Shown here piece after piece: positions 22,236 through 34,300 of a DNA stretch of 64,000 nt. Both the position numbers and the translations under genes were made by a program. This DNA comes from Rhabdornis inornatus (lineage: Eukaryota > Chordata > Aves > Passeriformes > Rhabdornithidae). Below the pieces are notes generated by a model that was given only the letters and a program-made list of their open reading frames with translations, was not told the origin of the DNA and did not search any database. The DNA lies in the NCBI GenBank assembly GCA_013397075.1, contig VWZS01003692.1, forward strand, positions 1-64,000. Reading direction: 5' to 3'. Within the stretch, counting starts at the first letter, position 1. The number at the start of each line of letters is the position of its first letter.

Positions 22236-22243
22236 TGATGTCA
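22236..22243. promoter_or_regulatory. CRE-like octamer TGATGTCA upstream of acrosin-like gene
   Basis: 116 bp upstream of the ATG, the same octamer as upstream of the TOPORS-like gene. One mismatch from the consensus CRE. Weak evidence by itself. Confidence 0.25.
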
Positions 22244-22311
22244 CAGAGGGACTGGTTCCACGTTCTGGGCATGGTGCTGGTCTCTAGCGGCAGGGGGGAA
22301 GGGCAACGTAG

Positions 22312-22510
22312 AGGCACAGAACCACAGAAAAGTCTGAATTGGAAGGTACCTTAAGGATCAACTGGTTTCAAATCCCAGCCATGCACACAGATGCCATCCA
22401 CTACACCAGGCTGCTCCGAGTCCTACCCAAGCTAGCCTCAAATGACAAAAGGAATGGGACATCCACAGCTTCTCTGGGCAACCTGTGCCAGTACTGTGAC
22501 AATGATACAA
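22312..22510 (-). mobile_element. CR1 3'-end fragment
   Basis: The plus strand shows 'aatcacagaa'-type tail remnants, then 'ttggaaggtaccttaaggatcaactg' and 'accaggctgctc'. These are the inverted CR1 3' UTR blocks. It lies just upstream of the acrosin-like gene. Confidence 0.75.
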
Positions 22511-25233
22511 GATCTTGCTTGTCATCCAAAACTCCTGCAGAATTTGCAGCAACAATTAAAAGCAACACACACACTGATTTTTAGAAACAATTTGTGACAT
22601 TGTTTTCATTTGCTTTGCTTGAGACAGATCAACTAAACAAATGTAACTGTCTCAAGGCCTAAGCTCTTTTGGTGTTGTTTAGAAACCAACTATGAAGAAC
22701 TCTAATTAAAAGTAATTTTCCTTCAAGAAGCCATAGCCCCTTTGCAGTTGAGCCTGTTTATTTAGTTGCTTCCAATGGATTGCTAAGTGCTCAACAGCTT
22801 ACCCCTATTTCGAGAGGTACAACAGAGGCTGTGCATTGGACTGCCATTTCAGCTACTGCCAACAAATTTCTCTCTTCAATTACCAAATTCCAATTTTCTT
22901 AGCTTTCCTTTGATGAAGTTCAGGGAAGACCAAGGAGATGGAATGTTCCTGCCCAGAGTACAGTTTCAAGTTCCCTGGCGTGCTATGCAGCATACAAATA
23001 GAAAGACTGCATGTCAGCAGCCTAAGACACTGCACCAGGACCCTGAAGCACCCAGAACCTGTAGTCCTTTATTCCACTGCACCTTTGCCCTCTTCTGAGT
23101 GGGCACAGTTCCAGCCCTTTGGAGGGACCCTTTCCCTTTGTGCCTGACATGCCTGCCCACAGGTGCATTTTGCAGATCCCAGCTCAGGGAGGCCTTGCCT
23201 TGCACAAGGGAATGAGGGGAACTGCAAACATGGTTATCTGTGAAAACAGGTATTTTCTTTAGGCCACAGAAGGCCACTTTATTTCTACAGCAACTAAGTC
23301 ATCATCAGTCATTGCGCACATGTGGAAGAGGATTGTGGGCAGGACAGCGTGGGCCTTCAGCACTGAGGCTGCCTTTGGATCAGCAGGCATTGCTCCAGAA
23401 GGAAAGGGTTGTGCTTCACTGCAGCCTGAACTGCCACCAATCAATCCTTCCCTAGCATGCCTTAGGCTCCTACCTTCAAGCTGCAGTTGGACTTGAGTGC
23501 AAGATGAGGCTGGGATTTTGTTTCTTTGAACACAGTAAATCTGGTAATCCCCTTCCCCTGCCTTGGTTACAGGGGAAAAGAGAAACAAAAATATTTATTT
23601 CAGTTTGTTGTTGTAGTTCTTCAGCTTTTAAGGCAGAAATATTCTTCATGCAGTGCCAGCAGTGGTATTTTGGGTAAAATGGGCATGAGCTCTAGGCCTC
23701 TGGCTTTATGCAAAGGGAAAAAAAGGGGAAAAAGAGACAAAAAGAGAAAAAAAGAGGAAAAAAAAGAGAGAAAATAGAAGATAATAAAAAGAGGATAAAG
23801 CTTTCCCTTTAAGTGTGTTTGCACCAAGGGAAGCCTGAACCTCGTGTGGCTGAAGTCTCACCCTTGCAGGCTCTTGAGGGCTGTTGCTGTTGATGGCCAC
23901 ATCCCGTGGCCAAGTGTGATGTAGGGAAGCCTGCAGGTGTCACGCTTGGACACTGAAAGTTGTCCTGGGGTCAAAACTGTGAATTTTTGGTCTTCCTCTA
24001 GTTTGACACTTGCCCCAGTCTGGAAATTCCCTCTCCCCCTTGCTCCCCCTTCTTCTTCCCCCTTAGGAAGTGCAGAAACAAGGCAGGAAATATATTTTTG
24101 GTCTGAAATTCTCAGCCTCTCTGTCTATAATAAATATTTTCTGATTCCCACTGCTTACAATAGAGGTGATATTATAGGCTGTTTTATATGGGTATGGGAA
24201 AAACTACAAGCCAGTGAGCCAGAGGTTCTGGTGTGAGCCTTTACCACAGGGCTGGATAATTCATAGTTTGATTTTTCACAAAGGCTGCTCCTAACTTGGA
24301 GAGAAGAATGATGTGATGACTGCAGATGTTGGCTGTGATTTTCCTTTTTTTTGCTCGAGTTCATTATCATGACACTGATTTGATCTTGTCATCTTGTGCC
24401 ATGCAAAGAATTTAAAAAAACTGCTGTGTCATGAACAAATCTGAGTTGTCCAGCCAAAGCTGACATTTGAGAAGTGGTTTCATAATTTCAGGAACACTTG
24501 TTGCCAGCTCTTGTTGCAAAGCTGGAGCAGAATGGACTTGGGAGAAAGGACAGATCTGCACCATTGAGAGATACAGTGAAAACGAAGTTGAGAGCAGTTG
24601 GTATTTCCTCCTTAGATGGATGCAGTGATTTAACTGTGGTTTCTGCATCAGCTGGCTCCCCAGTATCAAGAGCAGCTGCCACTTTTTTGCAGACCTCTGA
24701 ATCCTGTGCAAGGGTGTGTGGACACCACTGGTCATGCACAGCCACTGGCATCATGAAGCCCATGGCTGAAAGCATCAGAAAGGACAACTTTGCTCCAACA
24801 GAGCAGGATACTACTGTAACAATCCGTATCACTCATAACCTTGGGGCTATCTATGTGGGCACTATGTGAAGTCTTCTGCAGGCAGGCCCATGTGGCTAGT
24901 TGTTCCTCTGAGGGAAAGTGACACTGTTTAGCAAGATGACCTTTTTCCAGACTTTTTTTTTTAAGGCAGTTTTAAGTGCATAATTTAGCTAAACGCATCT
25001 TCCTTAGAGGGATCCTGCCTTTAGAAATGGAAGTGTGGGGGAAGAAAGCAGTCTATCCTTACGCAGAGGAGAAACAGATGTTTCTCCTCCGTAGTTCTGG
25101 GCCAGCCTGCACAGACCTAGGGGTAATGGCCTAGCCCAGTAATAATGGCTGAACCGGTGCACATCTGACACCCACTTCGAATGTGAGCATGATAGGCACA
25201 GTAACAGCATGCAGCTTTGTCTCCTATCCCCAG
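22511..25233. other. Non-genic stretch with purine tract and unassigned ORF
   Basis: No gene is assigned. Points of note are a 114-aa minus ORF at 24488-24832 with a hydrophobic start, a polypurine tract at 23716-23795, and a segment near 23395-23450 that resembles the 3' flank of the acrosin-like gene (19750-19800). Confidence 0.4.
23716..23795. repeat. A/G-only polypurine tract
   Basis: About 80 bases that are almost entirely A and G ('ggggaaaaagagac', 'aaagaggaaaaaaaagagag'). A low-complexity tract that could form triplex DNA. Confidence 0.85.
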
Positions 25234-25615
25234 ACATCCCATCCCAGTGCATGCAGTTCATCCTCAGGACCAAGTAGGATGAGCAGCACATCCCTGATGA
25301 CCTTTTCTCTGAGCTGGATGAAATCTGTATGAAAGAGTCTGAAGATGCCAAGTGGAAAGAAATGGCAAGGTAAATCCTGCTTGTCAGTTGCACTGGGAGA
25401 GAAGTGTCCACGCTGGCAGTATCCTTGGGGCTCTGCTTTCTGCTCTCTGGAACACTCTCTGCAGCCGCAGCAGTGAAAGACAGTATCAAGTGCAGGATCA
25501 AGCCCTATATGGCCACTCTGCCCTTGCACAGTGTCTGAGCTGAGGAGCTGCACCACGAATGAAAGGAAGCTGCTGGACAATTGTGCCAATAGCATCAAAG
25601 ATACTGAAGGCAATG
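25234..25615 (+). pseudogene. SLC4 bicarbonate-transporter pseudogene fragment (SLC4A8-like)
   Basis: Two exon remnants of the cytoplasmic N-terminal domain of a Na-coupled bicarbonate transporter. Exon A (25234-25369) is preceded by CCCCAG and followed by GTAAAT. It reads QFILRTK, a TAG stop (25275-25277), then DEQHIPDDLFSELDEICMK and ESEDAKWKEMAR, close to the family's QFILGTEEDEEH(V/I)PHELFTELDEICMKEGEDAEWKETAR. Exon B (from 25465 after CTGCAG) gives IKPYMATLPLHS, a 2-base deletion near 25133+400 (about 25531-25534), then SELRSCTTN and LLDNCANSI. The last piece fits SLC4A8 (LLDMHANSI) best as I recall the paralogs. Splice sites and intron are retained, so it came from genomic duplication and not a processed mRNA. 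The stop and frameshift show it is dead. Confidence 0.82.
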
Positions 25616-28221
25616 TGGGAGCCACATGCCTCTGGGAGTGGCCAAGCTTGGTTTGTCACACAGCCCTTCACTCCCAAATCAACCCTGCCCCAATGACACA
25701 TCCTTTTTCAGAAGCTCCACTGTTTCTTTAAATTCTGTAGTCATCCCTCTAGCATTGCTAGGCTGCCTCATTAAGTCAATTCATAAGGTGTCCAAGGAAA
25801 CATCTGCTTACTACACTTCAGCCTATTAGTCTGCACTTTGTACAGCTCCTAAATACTTAGTGTCCTTCACTTACTAAGTACTACTTAGTAATACTACAAA
25901 TTCCATAATCCTGCATAATAACCTGACTTAGCTTGAAGAGTTCAAGTTTTTGTCCTGCACCTATGGCTAAGCTTAACTAGCCATACTAGCCAGCCATACT
26001 CACACTAGCCCTAACCACAACCCAGCTAATGGGACATCCAATTCTCTGGCCCTTAGGGTGGAGTGGCAGCCCTTACCTTCCCTTGGAGGCCTTTTCACAG
26101 CCCTCCTAACACTGGGTTTCTGCTCTTTGTCTTTCACTGACACTTCACTCTTTTCCTGACCATCACCCTGCCCTAAGCCCATGTCCAACATGAGCCTTGC
26201 CAGCAAAGGCTGTCTGCCTTGTATCAGGTCTTAGCCATTTCTGTCTTCATCAATTCCCAATACCCTCCAAAAAAGGAGAATTATATTTAAGCACTTCTCA
26301 TGGAAAGAGGAATTGTCTCCAGTACAACTTATTAATAGGGCTGGAGACCCCCTAACAGAAAAACAATTTAAAAACATCTACAACTATCATAACAGAAGTA
26401 TGCATATGCAACAAATGGTAAAATGTAAAAAACCTCCCCAACTTTCCAGATTTTCTTGGTACACTTTCCTGTCTAAAACTCAGCTCCATGTTACTGTTTC
26501 ATAGTTGTCCCTAAAGCATTTTAATAGAATAGTAGATTTTTAAAATTCCAGAGCAGAAATCAGGAGGAAGATAGGATCCTCTTCCGCAGTTTTGATTTTA
26601 AATATTTTAAGACTCAATACTGTGGCCAGGGATGAAATAAAACACATGTGAGGTTACAGCAGGGATAGAAAAGTGGAAGTTTACAACACACTTCTCATTT
26701 AATTTAAGAAGTGATTAGGAAGAAAAAGATGGCATATATATATATATATGTATATACACACACACAAATATGCAAATACTAAAATATGGGAATAGTGCTT
26801 CTGTAGAATTTCAAAGATTTAAAACAAAGGATGAATCAAAGTACTAACACATGACAGTATAAAAACTCCAAGAATATACTTAATTGCAATTCTCATTCCG
26901 TAATTCAACAACAGTTCTAGATCTGCTTGCATGAATTCACAAAAGATACATTGGTAGTGAAATGAAAAGATAAAAAAGCATGTTTACTCTTGCATGTATT
27001 CTATATATATACACTACACCTCCAAAATGTTTTTTTTCACCAATTCTGAAAGACATAGATTGCACTGCAAGTATTACATTTTACAGTGTTACACAATAAG
27101 GTTTTGGTTCCTATTCTTCAAAAGACTTTAAGGATTTGTCTCGTACGATTTTTTACAATAGTAAAAAAATAAATCACTAAAATCTAAATTAAAAGCTTTC
27201 CTAAAACTAACGACATGAAGAGTGAGTAATGATGACAATTTACACTGTGATTTGAGAGTTATCAGGCAATGAAAGACCAGAAGTTTACAAAAATGAGGTG
27301 ACTGACAAATCTATCAACTGCAAACCCTCTGCAACAAGTGGTGAAAGTCAGTAGTCAAAAGGGCACAAATCAGTAACAGTCTAAGAGATGAACCAACCTG
27401 AAAAAATACAATTTAGTGCAGTTGGTGAGAGACCAATACAGCAAAATCAGTTAAAGTTTGATGCTTAACGATGAGATCCTCAAAACTATCTGATAAATTC
27501 AGAGTAGAAGTTCCAAAGTCACACCACTGTTTCTGGAAATCCCATCTCTAAAACACTGGGTTTTTCTATCTGTTTCTTCTTTTCCACACTACCATCCAGC
27601 CACTTTTATATCTCAAATTGTGTATTATTAGCATAAGATTTATTTTTTTATGTGTAATTCCTAAAGAACACCATGAAAATAAGAAATCCAAACTTAAACT
27701 GCATTGTATTTATTTTGCCTCTTGAACTTCCTAACATTCACTACTACTTAACATATCTGAAATATAATTCTGTTTCACAACAGCTTCTAGATCTACAAAT
27801 GTGGAAACCACATACAGTTTTGCATTAAGAAAAAATCTACTGCTCAATGAGCAGTCTGCAAAGAAGGAACAGTTCATGGTAACTCTTTGTTTCTTACCTG
27901 ACTGTCAGTATTAACCCACTGCCAAGAAACTGTAACACAACTCCAAAGGAAAGGGCATAAGTTCCACATATAAAATAATATTTAATCATTTGTGCAGATG
28001 TTTGGTCTACAGAGGAAAACAGTTTCAGGGTAAATACTTACATATTGCTCAAAATGCTTCAAGGAAAATAAAAAATTATCTGAGACATGCCCTGAGCTAT
28101 CCAGATTCCTTAATAGTGCAATGTTGCAGTGATGCCTGGTTTCACCCTGGCTTTTGCAAATGAAACACAGCAACTGCTCACAGAGCTCCTAAATGGCTGA
28201 CACAGCACAATATTACATGCA
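25616..28221. other. Intergenic sequence and probable LNPEP 3' UTR
   Basis: AT-rich sequence without ORFs. The part adjoining the LNPEP stop codon (28222) is expected to be its 3' UTR. AATAAA on minus occurs at 27714-27709 and 27644-27639, which would give a 3' UTR of about 0.5-0.6 kb. Longer ends are possible. A TA/CA microsatellite is at 26734-26766. Confidence 0.4.
26734..26766. repeat. (TA)n(CA)n microsatellite
   Basis: About nine TA units, then 'tatacacacacacac'. Confidence 0.9.
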
Positions 28222-28353
28222 CTACAACAGTTCTTGTAGCTTTGCCAAGTTTCTCTCCATCCACTGGATATTGAGCTGAATTGTGTCAATTGCCTCTTTT
28301 ACACAACGCAGTTGAGAACTCTCCTCTGACTTTGACTCAAAAAATGACTTGAC
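28222..28353 (-). CDS. LNPEP: LNPEP exon 18, C-terminus and stop
   Basis: Reads VKSFFESKSEESSQLRCVKE, TIQLNIQWMERNL and ends KLQELL with stop TAG. The last six residues differ from the mammalian end (SLTWWL). Confidence 0.95.
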   Translation of the reverse strand, partial: VKSFFESKSEESSQLRCVKEAIDTIQLNIQWMERNLAKLQELL

Positions 28354-31300
28354 CTGCATAGCAAGAATAAAGAACATATTAATTTAAATCAACACTAGCC
28401 AGACGAATAGGTTCAGCAGCAAAGGCTATACACGTTGCAGGAAATTGATTTTTGAGAATTGTTTGTATCTGTGCAAACCTCTCAAAGGAGGTCCCAAAAT
28501 GCAAGGAAAGCTTTTTTCATGGACACTGCAGCAATAACTCATCTGGTTTCAATATATCATTTCGTTTACCATATCACAAAGCCAACAGAGAGTATGCAGT
28601 GTTCTGGAAAAGGAGTCCTGTTCTCTGACAAAGAATTGGTTGTTGCAAGCAACCCTCTTCAGCATTCTAGAACTGCCCCCACACCCAATCATCATTATAA
28701 TTGTCAGTGCTAACACTTAAAATATTATAGATCAAACCATTAACACCTACCTCTACCAAATTATCTGAATGAAAAAAATTAGACTGAATCATAAATCATT
28801 CTCGATACATTAATGTAAAAGCCTTGTTAGGGAAGACAACAGAGCTTTCTAAAAGCTAGTAAACAACTCTTGGCTGATACTCAACTTCCACAATAACTCT
28901 TTGGGATTGTTGACGGAAAACAACAGCATAAATCAATTTTTATGGCACAGTATCACATTTCATAGATACAGAAGTCATAGCTTGTTTACAAGTTCTAGAC
29001 CAAAATTACGTATAGATCCAATCATTATTTTGTGACACAGTGTGTTCCAGTGCACAGGAAAACACAACAGTAGAAACCAATAACTGGGTTCAACTCTGTA
29101 ATGCAATTCTGTCACAGACTTGGCTTACAATTTCCCAGTGTCTGTGCATACATTTACAATGTGTCAAACGGGGAAAGCTACTGATATATATATACTCACA
29201 ACAGGGTGTCAATGATATACAAAACATGTGAACATATGTTTTCCTCATCCTTCAAGTAAATGAAAGCAGCATTGTCACTAGAAAATACCCCTTTCTGATA
29301 GATTGAGCCACCAACCTCAAGTAGATGTGCCTTTGTTGCAAACTGAGAAGTTGACCAGCTAATGATATTCTGGATAGTATATGAGCCTAGGTGAAACCTG
29401 AAAGACAAACAAATATTTTCAGCTAGGAGACACTTTAAGATGTAGTTTTGGTATATGCATGCATTCTTTTCTACTATTTCTGCCTTTTTGTTTAGAAGTT
29501 TGAAAACATTAAAAGCACTTAAATTCAATACCTTACATTCCAATTACATATCCTATTTTTCAAAAGAAATATATGGACTTAGAAATCCAAGCCTCTAGCT
29601 CCCTATTCCCTCTAAAAATGTAACATCAGAGCAAAAGCCATGGAAAATTTTCAAATCCTATCACAAATCAAATAGTAAAGAACTGAGGACACCACACAAT
29701 GAATATCAAGATCTGTACTTGTGGTATGTATGTGTTCTAAAGCTTTACCAGAACTGAACTTGCAACCAGGTTTTCTTTCAAGAGAGGTAATTGTAATATT
29801 GGTTATGAAGAGCTTGCTAGAGCAGACGTTTTCATGAGGAGAAATTTTTTTAGCAGCATGAAACTGTTTAAAATCAAAGTTGGGATTTAGAAACAGAAGT
29901 TTCTAGTACTGTTGGCTTTTTGAAGACTTGAGGGACCAGCTTTCCTGCTAGGTACCCTTCAAGACCAGTGAAAGACAGCGTATTTCTGAAGCAAGTGGGA
30001 TATTTTGGTTACTTGGTTTTAGGAGTGCTGTGAAAATTCAGAAACAATAAGTGCTGAAATAATTCCCTGGATGTCCTTTTAAATCCATTTGATCCACATA
30101 AATATCTTGCAACTGAACCAATCATCTTAGAGACAGCAACCTTCCAAGAGAAATGAAGATTGTTTAGAACTATTCTGAGGCTCTAGGACAATTGCTGAGA
30201 CTTCAAATTTTATGTAGCAAGTTATATTTGTAAACTCTGATTTTAAAACATGATTTAGAATTTTAATATGAATCTTCTTATATGAACACTAATATTTATT
30301 GTTCTGTTTGAAAGAAACAAATAGGTTCTTTTGCCACTGTGAGTTTGAAAGTTTCAGCTGCATCAAAAGCCTTACTTTCGTGTAAGCTTTTCCCAGTTTT
30401 CTTTGACGAAGTCCCAGGCCAGCAAATATCCAGGCAAACTCTGGCTAACAGTTGCTATGATATGTGAAAGCTCCTGTGACCTGATGATTTCTCCTTCAAG
30501 ACTGTTCTGCATTAGCCTAGGAGACAAAGCATATGCAAAGAGACAGGGGAAAAAAAGTCTTTTCATATGTTCACATGGGTTTCCTCAAAGTCCTCAATTA
30601 GATGGAAAAGATGATACAATACATCAAGCAAGCAACTTCTGACATCTGGAAGAAATCAATGTTACATTTTACTACAACTGTATTTATTTAGCTTTAATTT
30701 CCAGAAACCAGAAGAGTGACCTTAGCTCTAATCCAAGTACCTAAATCTTCACTGGTGTTGGAAAAGTAAATTCTAAAAACTTGTAAAAGAAAAACAATAC
30801 ATTGAAGAGGTAAGAGAGGGAAGCTGAAGACTTAATTATCAGGACAAGTTTGTGTTCTCCATGCATTATTAAGTCTACAGAGAGGAACATAATGTAAAGT
30901 CAAATTTTCACCCAAAGAAAGTAATAGAAAAAAGAAGAAAAAAATCCAAACAAAAAATATACCTCAACTACTTATTACTTGGATTATAAAGATATACCAA
31001 TCTTTTAAGGTTCTACAGAATAGCCTGCAATTTTGTTACCTGCACTGCAAAATCCGAAATTCTGTGTTACCAGTAGTGCAAAGCCTTTAAGTTCAATTAT
31101 TTTCTCTTTATGCAAATTCAGAACTTGGGGTTTTTTTTGTGCAGATCTGTTATGTGAGCTATTTTTAAGTGAAAAATATCAGGTTCTTCATGTATATGGA
31201 AGCCTGTGCAAAACATTTGGATGGATTTTCTTTGGCAATCAGAAATTTTTTCAACAATAGAAAAAAGGCAATGCACTTTTCCAAGAAGATTCTATCACTT

Positions 31301-34300
31301 GTAATTTACATAGTATACAATTTTTTGGCTCCTTCATACCAGATCAGCTTTCTGGCATCTTCTGCGCTGGCCAAGGCTTCAATCATTTTGCTTTTCTCTG
31401 CTTCAGAAACTGAAGAGAAATACATCTTCAGGAGGAACTCCCAGCCATCATTAGACTTGGCTCCAACTGCAAATACGGCTTTCATAACATCACTAGGCAG
31501 ACTACATGGAAAACCAAAAGCAGCAAAACAAATAAACATAGGGGGCACAGAAACACCCACCAGAGGAAAGAAAAAAGAAGTCACAAAATTAAAATATTAA
31601 CTTGAAGGAGATGCCTCTCTTTGGAACAATTTATTTCTTTAGCAATTGTTAAGATTTGTCATGACTGAATTCATGCCACACTAATACTTTCAGTCACTAG
31701 GAAAAAGCAAATCGTTTAGTCACATGAAAACAAAGTAAATTGTACACAAAATTAAGAATTTCCTATGGCTCAAAATGCTCATGAATCCACAGCAGGATGA
31801 ATTCTTCATAATAAAAAAGTAGGCTTTGGCTTTGCCACTAAGTAATCTTTCAGCATGTAGCTCAGGAAATGCAGATGAAAGAAAATTTATGGCTGGTTTT
31901 ACAGCTGAATTTAACAAGATTGCAAACAAAGTCTAGCACAGTCATTCTCTCATTGTGAAACACTAATTACTTCTACACATGAAACAGAGACAGAATCACA
32001 TTCTTTATCAGTACTAAGTCAGTGGTGGTGGTGTGGTGGGGCTTTTTTTTTTCTTTTGATTGTTCTGTTTGTTATTGGGGTGTTTTTCCCAAATAAAATG
32101 GTGTCAATCTAACAGGAAAACAGATGGGTAAAAGAAGTGGAAACTCAGTTTTTTTGGTACCTTACTGTTCCGTTAGACTTCATCCATGTCTCAAACATCT
32201 TGGCAGCAGTTGTTCTACAGTTTCTTATATCATGAGTGCAGGCAAAAGCCAGCAGTGCTGACCGCAGCTCTCGTTCAGACAGGGTCCCATCATCTGTCCA
32301 GTGCTGTTGATCAATTTTATCTCCGAGCAAGTGCTCTATCCTATGCTAAAGGAGGAAAAAGCTACTAGTAATAGGTAATTCCTTCCAAGAGGATTTTCTA
32401 TATACAAAGTCAGTTTAAAATAAAAAAAAGAAAGGTTGAACTTTCAAAACATGGAAGCTAAACACAGTAGTTTTTCATCTATTTAGTCCAACTCACACAT
32501 GCTATTTCTTAACTGTAGGAATAAGTATCAGATACCACATAAATCTGAAAGCTGGGCCAGGTTACATCTTTCCATTGCACATGGAAACTGGAGACTACTC
32601 TTTGAGCCATGGCTCAGACTTGCTTGTAATCAGCTTACAATCTCTAAGTACTACAACTTCTGTATATTTAACTGCTTTCAACTTCACCAAATCACAGTAA
32701 ATATGCCTTTGTTTAGCACAAAGAAACAACTTTTGTATGTCTCTAGGCTGAACACCCTTCAGTTTTGTAGTTCTGTAGTTTGCCAAAACCACAGCCTGAT
32801 CAGCTACCACATCTCAGCTGAAATTTCTGAACTTAAATAAAACTGCATAGACACTGCATTGCAAACCAGAGCTCAGGCTGTTTATAGCAGATATGTAGCA
32901 ACTTTGGGTAAATTAAAACAGTACTCTTTTTTCTTATGTTTCTTAAGCACTCATTAATTATCCCTACCTAGCATAAAGAAAGCATCTGCTATTTTATCTA
33001 ATAATTTAATAACTTTCTTATAGACTAAACCCCTTTGCACATGTTTTATACCATAAAGCAGCAAAGTTCATCTTAAACCAGTAGATAAATACGGAGAAGA
33101 AGCTCCATAATAAAAAGGTAAACAGAGAAATGAAAGACATATGCTCATCAAGAACCGAACTTACCATATTGATTTCACTGTCAAGTCTGTAGAACTATAT
33201 AGTATTACTCTATTACACAACTGGGACAGGACAATGACAACTATACTTGTGTTTCTATTTTTACAGAAAACGGTTCCAGTTTTTTCTCTTGTGTCTCTAC
33301 AAAGCAACTAGATCTACAATCTCTAGTCACTCTAACTTTCGAAAATAACTTTTCTGTACAAGAAAAGTACATGGAATCTGTTCAATTACAAATTTGTATT
33401 AAGTTGACCTGTATGGGCACTTTAAGATAGCCCCAGACACCACTGTGTTCCTACTGCACCACACTCCCTAGAAAACATTTTGGGGCATATGGGTATGGTA
33501 TGGAAACAGGGGAAGGAGAAGGGAAGAAGCTGGTCCAAAAAATAGCATTTTGGTAAGAGATCATTAGAAAAAAGTTGGCAAGACTGGCAACTCTCTTGAA
33601 TCATCATCTAGCTTAGTGAAATCAATGAATATGTTCAGCAGTCAACATGTAAAAAGAGAACGTAACTAAAAAGAACATCATAGCTAATTATTTAAAATTA
33701 TGATTTATAAAAAACTAAGACATACCATGACTCGTGCTGCCAGCTGTTGTTCACCCTTTTTATCTAAAAGGCTGTATATAAGACTCAGCTGAAACAAAGC
33801 TTGAGTAAGCGGTGCAGTGCTGTTCTCTTTGTTGAGGTAATCAATCAACTCAAAGGCCTTTTCCAGAGACTCTCTTCCTAGACTATGGGTCAATGAACAC
33901 AAACATTAAAATGGATTACGAAACAAAAGCACTCCCTGAAACAAATCAGAAGTGATGCTTTCCATCACAGTAACAGAGAGGCAAATGAATAGAGGGAGTG
34001 ACATAAGAAACAATTTACACATAGAAATTTTCATATTTTAACTTCAGTAAGATTACAACAAAGCAACAATGGCCACTAAGATGCCTTCAGTTAACAAAAA
34101 TTGAAAATGAGTAAGGAAGTGCAGCAAGGATGTCTGAAAATATTCATCATAAATAAGGATACTCAGATAGAATTGCAGCTTCCAAAGAGGCTATCCATAA
34201 TGTTCAGCCTCACCTGCTCTGAGAGTGGTGGTGAAACACATGAGAAGGCACCAGCAAAAAATTAAGAGGCAAACAGCTTACTATTCTAAAGTGAAGCACT

